Below the pieces are notes generated by a model. The model had not been told where the DNA came from, made no database searches, and saw nothing but the letters and a program-made list of their open reading frames with translations. From positions 1-10,988 of the forward strand of contig JALNWC010000052.1 in the NCBI GenBank assembly GCA_023231075.1: a stretch of DNA of 10,988 nucleotides. Direction: 5' to 3'. How positions within the stretch are numbered: position 1 is the stretch's first letter; each line of letters opens with the position of its first letter. Below are positions 1 through 4,835 of the stretch, piece after piece. Origin of the DNA: Rhodoferax sp. Its GTDB lineage: Bacteria > Pseudomonadota > Gammaproteobacteria > Burkholderiales > Burkholderiaceae_C. Position numbers and translations under genes: made by a program.

Positions 1-507
1 GAGCCAGGCGATCAACAAGGGCAAGCTCGCACCGACGACAAACGACAATGCCGACACCAGCGCCGCCTGCAAGGGATTGGCGCTCACGGTCTCGGAGAGG
101 CCCAGTTCATCGCGGGTGTGGGCTCCCAGAGCGTCCTTGGCTGTCAACTGCAGGGCCACCTGCTGCGCCAGTTCGGTGTCCAAGCCGCGCTGCACATAAA
201 TTGCAGCCAGCTCAGCCAGTTCATGCGCACCGTCGGTGGCCAGCTCGCGCCGCTCGCGTGCGATGTCGGCCTGTTCGGTGTCCGACTGCGAACTCACCGA
301 CACATATTCGCCCGCCGCCATCGACATGGCCCCGGCCACCAGACCGGCCGCGCCCGCCACCAGGACCGCGCTTTGCGTGGCGTTGGCGGCAGCCACGCCC
401 AGGATCAGGCTGGCGGTAGAGACGATGCCGTCGTTGGCGCCCAGCACGGCGGCGCGCAGCCAGCCAATGTGCTGGGTCCGGTGGTATTCAGCCTGAATGT
501 TCGCCAT
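1..507 (-). CDS. VIT1/CCC1-family metal ion transporter (3' end outside window)
   Basis: The 169 N-terminal residues of a VIT (vacuolar iron transporter/CCC1) family membrane protein are visible, and the rest lies beyond base 1. Residues 22-31 carry the family motif LGANDGIVST, with the conserved Asp at 26, followed by a first membrane helix rich in Gly and Ala. A second helix ends in GAMSMAAGEYVSVSSQ (about residues 55-70), the usual start of the cytoplasmic metal-binding helices, and an Arg/Glu/Gln-rich segment follows. Known members move Fe2+ or Mn2+ out of the cytosol. Metal detoxification here is an inference. I chose the ATG at 507. An in-frame ATG at 522 would add five residues (MRERT). 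Neither has a strong ribosome site, so coupling to the short ORF just upstream (stop at 533) is possible. Confidence 0.88.
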   Translation of the reverse strand, partial: MANIQAEYHRTQHIGWLRAAVLGANDGIVSTASLILGVAAANATQSAVLVAGAAGLVAGAMSMAAGEYVSVSSQSDTEQADIARERRELATDGAHELAELAAIYVQRGLDTELAQQVALQLTAKDALGAHTRDELGLSETVSANPLQAALVSALSFVVGASLPLLIAWL

Positions 508-532
508 GGTTCGTTCCCGCATCAGCCCGGAG

Positions 533-637
533 TCACGCCCACACAACATTCACCGCCCCGGCGGGCAGGGCGACCAGGCAGGAAGCCAGCAAGGTGGTTG
601 CCGTGGTGGCAAGGGCGGTGGTCAAGCGTGTTGTCAT
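533..637 (-). CDS. Short ORF, 34-aa hydrophobic signal-peptide-like product
   Basis: This is a 34-codon ORF lying 10 to 25 bases upstream of the VIT-family gene, depending on that gene's start. A GGAG Shine-Dalgarno core sits at 643-646, five bases before the ATG. The product starts MTTRLTTALATTATTLLAS, with one positive residue near the start, a long uncharged Thr/Ala/Leu stretch, and then LVALPAGA, which resembles a Sec signal-peptide cleavage region. Almost nothing would remain after cleavage. It could be a tiny membrane peptide, a leader peptide controlling the transporter, or the decayed start of an exported protein. I recognise no family. Coding status rests only on the ribosome site, the composition and the position. 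Confidence 0.4.
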   Translation of the reverse strand: MTTRLTTALATTATTLLASCLVALPAGAVNVVWA

Positions 638-772
638 GAAGTCTCCGGTTGCGCGTTCTGTGGATGGGGACAGGGCGACCTGCCAGTGCCGTGTCGGACC
701 CCAAACCGAGCCGCCACCGCGCGTTCGCCGACAGTCGGGTTTTTACGGCATTGGACGTCGACGAAGACGGTG
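638..772. other. Gap between DUF2789 gene and short ORF
   Basis: These 135 bases lie downstream of the DUF2789 gene and upstream of the short ORF/VIT pair, all on the minus strand. I find no convincing minus-strand promoter pair and no terminator with a T-run in the minus direction, so read-through from the DUF2789 gene is possible. The only hairpin with a T-run (728-744) faces the plus strand and has a very short stem. Confidence 0.4.
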
Positions 773-1018
773 TTACGGCGGTCCCGACCCGCGCAGCGCC
801 AGGCTCAACTGATCTGCCAGCTCGGCCCAGTCGGCATCCTGCAGGCAGGCCTCGCGCAAAAACGCTGCCTGTGCGGGGCTCCAGAAGGGCGCGGCGTGCA
901 GTCGGGTAGCCCCCGACAGGGGGGTGTGGTCGGCAATGAAGCGCTTGATGCTGGCGCTATCGTCGGGCAAACCCAATTGGGCAAAAAGCGCATGGAAATG
1001 GTGGATGGCCTGGTCCAT
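773..1018 (-). CDS. DUF2789 family protein
   Basis: The product is an 81-residue protein of unknown function. It matches what I remember of the DUF2789 family: MDQAIHHFHALFAQLGLP at the N-terminus, then DDSASIKRFIADH, a central APFWSPAQAAFLREA block and LQDADWAELADQL near the C-terminus. The family is short (about 75-80 residues), soluble and uncharacterised, so the length fits and the gene looks complete. I start it at the ATG at 1018. A GTG at 1030 (adding VSQA-type residues) overlaps the stop of the preceding short ORF as GTGA and would allow translational coupling. No signal peptide or membrane segment is visible. Family membership is recalled from conserved segments, not searched. Confidence 0.8.
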   Translation of the reverse strand: MDQAIHHFHALFAQLGLPDDSASIKRFIADHTPLSGATRLHAAPFWSPAQAAFLREACLQDADWAELADQLSLALRGSGPP

Positions 1019-1026
1019 GGCTTGGC

Positions 1027-1131
1027 TCACTTCCCGTCCAGCGCCCGGGCCATGCCATGGCCGCCAGCCTGGCGCAGGCTCACCATGAAACGCTTGCCCC
1101 AATCGTGCATCAGCAGCTGTCTTGCCTTCAT
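1027..1131 (-). CDS. Short ORF, 34-aa basic product, upstream of DUF2789
   Basis: A 34-codon ORF begins MKARQLLMHDWGKRFM and ends ARALDGK. Its AAGGAG Shine-Dalgarno (1139-1144, seven bases from the ATG) is among the best ribosome sites in the window. Its TGA stop overlaps an in-frame GTG of the DUF2789 gene (GTGA, 1027-1030) and lies nine bases before that gene's ATG. The product is basic, amphipathic and has no signal peptide. I recognise no family. It may be a true small protein co-made with the DUF2789 protein, or a translated leader that delivers ribosomes to it. The strong ribosome site would otherwise have no gene. Confidence 0.5.
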   Translation of the reverse strand: MKARQLLMHDWGKRFMVSLRQAGGHGMARALDGK

Positions 1132-1138
1132 GTGGTCA

Positions 1139-1144
1139 CTCCTT
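1139..1144 (-). promoter_or_regulatory. Strong Shine-Dalgarno (AAGGAG) of the 34-aa ORF
   Basis: On the minus strand AAGGAG is followed by seven bases and ATG at 1131. It is too far (over 100 bases) to serve the DUF2789 start directly, so it is the main evidence that the short ORF is translated. Confidence 0.6.
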
Positions 1145-1335
1145 GAAAAAGTCGGGATGAGCTTGTTGTTTCGTGGATGCAGCCGCAAACAGATTCAGCA
1201 GCTTCACCAGGCGATGCATTTTGCCATGGGTTGCATTTTGAGCGAGGGGGCGGTTTTGGGCCTTGTGAATTCTCAATGCGCTCGACGCCATCGCCTGGCC
1301 GGTGGCAAAACCGCGCAGCTTGGCGCAAGGACCGG

Positions 1336-1365
1336 TTGCATCCGGAAAATCAGGTATTCCATGAT
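1336..1365 (+). promoter_or_regulatory. Candidate permease promoter with overlapping palindromic operator
   Basis: TTGCAT (1336-1341) and CATGAT (1360-1365) resemble -35 and -10 hexamers with an 18-base spacer. An imperfect inverted repeat, ATCAGGTATTCCATGAT (1349-1365), fills the spacer and covers the -10. That is where ArsR- or MerR-type regulators bind. No regulator gene is present in the window, so the controlling protein is unknown. The site was read by eye only. Confidence 0.35.
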
Positions 1366-1452
1366 AAAAATGACGTCGATCACGATTTGATCAATGCCGG
1401 GGATTTTGCTGATGCCTAAACTTTTCAGGCCCACCCGGAAAGAGAGTCCTAC

Positions 1453-2898
1453 ATGGAATTCACCCTGAAATTGCTCCACGGCGGCGTCGGCAGTCTGGCT
1501 TCCTATCTGGCGGCGCATGTGCTGCTGTGCCTGCTGCCCGCTTTTTTCATTGCCGGCGCCATGGCCGCGCTGATACCCAAGGCCAGCATCACGCGCTGGC
1601 TCGGGCGCAATACCCCCGCTTATGTCTCTTACCCGGCGGCTGCGGCAGCGGGCTCCTTGATCGCGGTCTGCTCGTGCACCATCGTGCCGCTTTTTGCCGG
1701 GATTTACCGCAAAGGCGCGGGCATCGGTCCGGCCACCACCTTTTTGTTTTTTGCGCCGGCGGGCAACATCATGGCGCTGGCCTACACCGGTAGCATCCTG
1801 GGGCCGCAATTTGCCATGGCCCGGCTGCTGCTGTGCCTGTTGTTTGGTATCGGCATCGGCATGCTGATGGCCATGATGTTCTGGCGCGACGATGCCAGCC
1901 ATGACGCAGCAACCGACACCCTGTTCGCCGGGCAGGCCAGCATCGCGCCCGCTGCGCTCGGGGTGCTCCTGTCTCTGGTGGGGCTGCTGCTTGCCGGTAC
2001 CCTGAAGCTGTGGCCGCTGACGGCCACGGTCTTTAGCCTGGAGTGGCCCTTACCGTGGGCGCAAGCCTGGCAAGACACGCTGTTCGCCTGGGTGCCTTTC
2101 GACGCGGCCAAAGGCGAGGAGGGCGTGAGCTTTCAGGGTTCGGTGTTGATTGGCCTGTTGCTGCTGATTGCGGCCACCGCCTGGAAGGGCCTGGAAAACA
2201 TCGTCGAAGGCGCCAACCGCTGGACCTGGCTGGCGCTGGGGCTTGCCGCCACCACCCTGCTTGTGGCCGCCATGCGCCTGACGCCAGGCCCGGGAACACT
2301 TGAGATTGGGTTCACGGGTCGTGCCTTCGGTGTCGCGCTGGCCTTGTGGGCGGTGTGGCATTTCGCACGCGAATTGGCCGGTGACGACTGGCGCGCCTGG
2401 CTCTGGGAAGCCTGGCGTTTTGTGAAGCAGATTTTTGTTTTGCTGGTGGTGGGCGTTTTCATCGTGGGCATGGTGCGCCAGGTGATCCGCCCGGAATGGA
2501 TCGAGAGCCTGGCGGGCAGCAACACGCTGCCGGCCAACGCCGTGGCCGTGGGTTTTGGCGTCTTCATGTACTTCCCGACGCTGGTCGAGGTGCCGGTGGC
2601 GCGCATGTTTCTCGACCTCGGCATGCACCCGGGCCCGCTGCTGGCCTACCTGATGGCCGACCCCGAGCTCAGCCTGCAAAGCATGCTGATGGTGGCCGCC
2701 GTGATCGCCTGGACCAAGACCCTGGCCTATGTGGGTTGGGTGGCGGTGTTCAGCGTCTGTGCGGGTCTGCTTTATGGCGCTTGGGTGGACGGGCTGGGCT
2801 GGCTGCCGTTGCTTATGGCGCTGGGCGGATTCCTGGCTGTGCTGGCGGCCACGATGGCGTGGCTGGGGCGCCGCCAAACGGCGCGCGCGTCGGTTTGA
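1453..2898 (+). CDS. COG0701/DUF318 (ArsP-like) permease
   Basis: This is a 481-residue, strongly hydrophobic inner-membrane protein. The first half carries the hallmark CSCTIVPLFAGI (Cys73-Ser-Cys75), followed by GPATTFLFFAPAGNIMALAY, as in COG0701/DUF318 permeases. The second half has a related block, YFPTLVEVPVARMFLDLGM, followed by a loop with MADPELSLQSM and AWTKTLAYVGW. Studied relatives such as ArsP export trivalent organoarsenicals, but most members have no proven substrate. An extra hydrophobic stretch at about residues 160-300 makes it long for the family, possibly a two-unit variant. An AGAGAG ribosome site precedes the ATG. The next gene, a CxxC thioredoxin-fold protein, starts 26 bases downstream and is a well-known partner. 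An arsenical or thiol-reactive metal substrate is an inference. Confidence 0.88.
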   Translation: MEFTLKLLHGGVGSLASYLAAHVLLCLLPAFFIAGAMAALIPKASITRWLGRNTPAYVSYPAAAAAGSLIAVCSCTIVPLFAGIYRKGAGIGPATTFLFFAPAGNIMALAYTGSILGPQFAMARLLLCLLFGIGIGMLMAMMFWRDDASHDAATDTLFAGQASIAPAALGVLLSLVGLLLAGTLKLWPLTATVFSLEWPLPWAQAWQDTLFAWVPFDAAKGEEGVSFQGSVLIGLLLLIAATAWKGLENIVEGANRWTWLALGLAATTLLVAAMRLTPGPGTLEIGFTGRAFGVALALWAVWHFARELAGDDWRAWLWEAWRFVKQIFVLLVVGVFIVGMVRQVIRPEWIESLAGSNTLPANAVAVGFGVFMYFPTLVEVPVARMFLDLGMHPGPLLAYLMADPELSLQSMLMVAAVIAWTKTLAYVGWVAVFSVCAGLLYGAWVDGLGWLPLLMALGGFLAVLAATMAWLGRRQTARASV

Positions 2899-2924
2899 CT
2901 CATTTTCACTTCAAGGAGAAACGC

Positions 2925-3161
2925 ATGGTGAACATCAAAATTCTCGGTCCCGGCTGTGCCAACTGCCGAAAGCTGGAGGCCGTTGCCCGGGAGGCCGCAG
3001 CCGCTGCCAATGTGCAGGCCGAATTCGTCAAGGTCTCCGACATGAAGCAGATCATGCAATACGACCTGCTGTCGACACCGGGTCTGGTGGTCAATGACAA
3101 GCTGGTCTGCAGCGGGCGCATCCCGACGCTGGCCGAAGTGCAGCAGTGGCTCAGCGCCTGA
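2925..3161 (+). CDS. Small CxxC thioredoxin-fold protein (redox-active disulfide protein 2 type)
   Basis: The product is a 78-residue protein of the thioredoxin/glutaredoxin fold, like the small 'redox-active disulfide protein 2' group. It starts MVNIKILGPGCANCRKLEA, with the redox motif Cys11-Ala-Asn-Cys14 right after the first strand. The cis-Pro motif STPGLVVNDKLV follows at about residues 50-61, with the second strand pair after it. The length is typical of the family. There is no signal peptide, so it acts in the cytoplasm. A near-consensus AAGGAG ribosome site lies before the ATG, 26 bases after the permease stop, so the two genes should be co-transcribed. Probable roles are to reduce, or to hand over a thiol-bound ligand to, the permease with its CSC motif. 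That link is inferred from the pairing. Confidence 0.88.
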   Translation: MVNIKILGPGCANCRKLEAVAREAAAAANVQAEFVKVSDMKQIMQYDLLSTPGLVVNDKLVCSGRIPTLAEVQQWLSA

Positions 3162-3212
3162 CCCTTGCCCGGAATCGGGCACACTTGCGGCTGAGCACCC
3201 AGGAACTACCTC

Positions 3213-3842
3213 ATGGATTTACCCGCCGGCTTTGAATTTTCGGAATTTGCCAACGCGCTGATTCACTCGCGCCAGCACGTGGCACCGCGCCGGCTGGTCG
3301 AACCCGGTCCGTCCGGGCCACAAGTTCAGGAGATTCTTGGCACGGCGGCGGCGGCCCCCGACCACGGTCAGTTGCTGCCCTGGCGTTTTGTGCTGGTGCC
3401 CTCAAGCAAGCGTGCGCTGCTGGCCGAGGTGTTCGGCCTGGCGCTGCAGGACCGTGACCCCACTGCCACAGCCGAACAAATTGACAACGCGCGTGACAAG
3501 GCCTACCGTGCCCCTTTCCTGATGCTGGCCATTGCCAGGCTGGTCGGCAGCACGCCCGAGCGGGACGCCCGGCGGCAGGAGTCGGGTGAGTTGGCCATCG
3601 GCGATGCCGAGCGCCTGGTGTCGCTGGGTTGCGCCATTCAAAACGTGTTGTTGGCCGCGCATGCCATGGGGTTTGGCTCGGGGCTCACCAGTGGCCAGGC
3701 GCTGGCATCGCCGCGGCTGCGGGCGCTGTTTGGCATGCATGCGCATGAACAGGCCGTTTGCTGCATCAACATGGGCACCGTGGCCAAGAGCAAGCCCGCG
3801 CGACTGCGCCCGGAATTGGCGGCCTTTGTCAGCAGCCTGTGA
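3213..3842 (+). CDS. Nitroreductase family protein (YdjA-like)
   Basis: The product is 209 residues with the features of a single-domain FMN-dependent NAD(P)H nitroreductase of the YdjA type. They are an N-terminal ALIHSRQ (family ALI.SRRS, FMN-phosphate contact), EPGPSGPQVQEIL, then APDHGQLLPWRFVLVP at about residues 48-63. A KAYRAPFLMLAIA strand follows, then a helix with LGCAIQNVLLAAHAMGFGSGLTSG. Family members reduce quinones, nitroaromatics or flavins, and the true substrate is seldom known. One oddity is Gln-His after the first Ser-Arg, where a second Arg-Ser is usual. An AGGA ribosome site precedes the ATG, 51 bases after the thioredoxin-like gene. It may therefore belong to the permease transcription unit, although a small hairpin (3166-3181) lies between. 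Confidence 0.85.
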   Translation: MDLPAGFEFSEFANALIHSRQHVAPRRLVEPGPSGPQVQEILGTAAAAPDHGQLLPWRFVLVPSSKRALLAEVFGLALQDRDPTATAEQIDNARDKAYRAPFLMLAIARLVGSTPERDARRQESGELAIGDAERLVSLGCAIQNVLLAAHAMGFGSGLTSGQALASPRLRALFGMHAHEQAVCCINMGTVAKSKPARLRPELAAFVSSL

Positions 3843-3878
3843 TGCGGTGAGCCACAGAAACTCGGCAAAATAGTGCGC

Positions 3879-3959
3879 ATGCAAATCGCCACCCCGCTCA
3901 CCCTGCGGCCCCCGCGCGCCACTGCTTGCCGCCAGACGGCCCGCAGCGCACGAGTTTGA
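3879..3959 (+). pseudogene. Possible decayed 5' end of a flavin oxidoreductase gene
   Basis: A 26-codon ORF starts MQIATPLTL and goes on to RATACRQTARSA before a stop. Old-yellow-enzyme family NADH:flavin oxidoreductases commonly begin with a similar PLTLPCGATLPNRLAKSA pattern. Here PLTL and the A-T...A-S-A spacing remain and the central residues do not. The upstream bases (GGCAAAATAG just before GTGCGCATG) look like a -10 element close to a start codon. The REP-rich DNA that follows could have replaced the rest of the gene. This is a weak resemblance judged by eye, and a chance ORF is just as possible. Confidence 0.2.
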
Positions 3960-3968
3960 TGATGTCGT

Positions 3969-4032
3969 TGTGGGAGCGGCGCCCTGTGGGAGCAGCGCCC
4001 TGTGGGAGCGGCATTTTGTGGGAGCGGCGCCC
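3969..4032 (+). repeat. Four tandem 16-bp units resembling a REP head
   Basis: The unit TGTGGGAGCGGCGCCC occurs four times with an exact 16-base period (3969, 3985, 4001, 4017). Copies 1 and 4 are identical, copy 2 has one change (G to A), and copy 3 ends in ATTT. The last copy runs on into a complete REP-like palindrome (CCCTCGCCGCGATTGG), so the array looks like repeated duplication of the first half of that element. Confidence 0.85.
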
Positions 4033-4080
4033 TCGCCGCGATTGGCCCCCACAGCCATCGGCCCGAGGGCGGGCCTCCTA
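4017..4080. repeat. Inverted pair of REP-type palindromes (REPIN-like)
   Basis: The first element reads TGTGGGAGCGGCG, loop CCCT, CGCCGC, and forms a 6-bp stem at 4024-4039. The second, in opposite orientation, has a 6-bp stem GGCCCG/CGGGCC (4060-4075) with loop AGGG, which on the minus strand is CCCT after a TGTAGGAG head. The GTGG/GTAG head, GC-rich stem, shared loop and inverted pairing are the marks of REP elements moved by RAYT (TnpA-REP, HUH-type) transposases. None is encoded here. REP pairs between genes often act as transcript-stabilising or terminating structures. Confidence 0.75.
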
Positions 4081-4227
4081 CATCACCGCCCAGCAGGAGG
4101 ACAAGTCAGCGATCGACCCCGAAATGGCCGTCGGCGCCCTGGTGCCGGTGGTGCTGTGAGCGGTGTGAGCGGTGTGGCGCACCACGCGGCACATTCATGC
4201 CAAGCTGCAAGTTGGACGCCAAGGACA

Positions 4228-4246
4228 TGACACTTGATAAATGTCA
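4228..4246 (+). promoter_or_regulatory. Palindrome TGACA-N9-TGTCA upstream of thioesterase
   Basis: A perfect 5-bp inverted repeat with nine bases between lies about 75 bases before the thioesterase start. The centre also contains TTGATAAATGTCAG, a half match to the FNR/Anr consensus TTGAT-N4-ATCAA (one perfect half, the other three of five). A weak -10-like GATAAA overlaps it. It may be the operator or promoter of the thioesterase-glgC unit, but the binding protein cannot be named. Confidence 0.3.
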
Positions 4247-4320
4247 GTATCTTCACTTCGGGCATGGGGCGTAATGTTTCAGGTTTAATAAAGCATTGGC
4301 AGATTAACCAGGAGACAAGC

Positions 4321-4791
4321 ATGAAAGCCTTCCAGGACTATTACCCCGAGAACCTGTCGCATTGTTATGGCTGCGGCGCCAAAAATGAGCACGGCCACCG
4401 CATCAAGACCTTTTGGGACGGTGACGAGACGGTCACCCGTTTCACTCCTGAACCGTTTCACACGGCGGTGCCAGGTTTTACTTATGGCGGTCTGCTGGCC
4501 TCGCTGATCGACTGCCACAGCACCGGCACCGCCGCTGCGGCCATGTACCGGCAGGAGGGCCGGGCCATGGACACGCTGCCAGCGTTTCGTTTTGTCACCG
4601 GCTCGCTGCATGTGGATTACCTGAAACCCACGCCGATCAACGAAACGCTGGAGATTCGCGGCCGAGTCAAAGAGATCAAGGGCCGCAAAGTGGTGATCGA
4701 GTCCACCGTGTATGCCGCGGGTGTGGCCACGGCGCGCGGTGAGGTCGTGGCGATCCAGATGCCGGAGAATTTTGGGGTGGCGGCGCCCTGA
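4321..4791 (+). CDS. PaaI-like hotdog-fold thioesterase
   Basis: The product is a 156-residue single hotdog domain protein. The N-terminus carries CYGCGAKNEHGHRIK (residues 15-29), the Cys-x-Gly-Cys lead-in seen in many PaaI/YigI-like thioesterases. The central hotdog helix is FTYGGLLASLIDCHSTGTA (about residues 53-71), and Asp64 is the best candidate for the catalytic acid. The strand SLHVDYLKPTPINETLEI and a C-terminal GEVVAIQMPENF complete the fold. Such enzymes hydrolyse acyl- or aryl-CoA thioesters in the cytoplasm as tetramers, and the substrate is unknown. I chose the ATG at 4321 because AGGAGA lies seven bases upstream and the family pattern starts there. An upstream in-frame ATG adds only non-conserved residues. 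glgC follows after 44 bases. Confidence 0.85.
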   Translation: MKAFQDYYPENLSHCYGCGAKNEHGHRIKTFWDGDETVTRFTPEPFHTAVPGFTYGGLLASLIDCHSTGTAAAAMYRQEGRAMDTLPAFRFVTGSLHVDYLKPTPINETLEIRGRVKEIKGRKVVIESTVYAAGVATARGEVVAIQMPENFGVAAP

Positions 4792-4835
4792 CATTGCTGA
4801 ATTCGAATTTTTTATTACTGAACGGGGGTGTATTC

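Larger units (their letters stand above)
1132..1452. other. Divergent intergenic region between DUF2789 unit and permease
   Basis: This 321-base region has no convincing gene and must hold the promoters of both flanking units. Visible structure includes a 9-bp direct repeat TGCATTTTG (1215-1223 and 1232-1240, 17-bp period). A perfect 9-bp inverted repeat GCGGTTTTG/CAAAACCGC lies at 1250-1258 and 1306-1314, with 47 bases between. There is an imperfect 17-bp palindrome at 1349-1365, and the 8-bp palindrome TTGATCAA at 1387-1394. The palindromes cluster on the permease side. Confidence 0.5.
3843..4320. other. Intergenic region between nitroreductase and thioesterase
   Basis: These 478 bases hold the possible gene remnant (3879-3959), the 16-bp tandem array and the REP pair. 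Then comes a short coding-like tail (about 4090-4159, ending AVGALVPVVL and a stop) that could be a 3' gene scrap, and a 9-bp tandem GTGAGCGGT (4156-4173). The last 90 bases hold the palindrome upstream of the thioesterase. No intact gene is seen. Confidence 0.5.

Noticed and set aside
728..744. Hairpin CCGAC-A-GTCGG followed by GTTTTT
   Set aside because: It would terminate plus-strand transcripts, but no plus-strand gene precedes it, and a realistic loop leaves only four base pairs.
497..1390. Long open frame on the plus strand, opposite the DUF2789 gene
   Set aside because: Its translation has no recognisable domain and is odd in composition. The minus strand in the same place carries a recognisable DUF2789 gene and good ribosome sites.
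3166..3181. Hairpin TGCCCG-GAAT-CGGGCA after the thioredoxin-like gene
   Set aside because: The 6-bp stem is real but no T-run follows, and the next gene starts 31 bases on, so a terminator is not supported.
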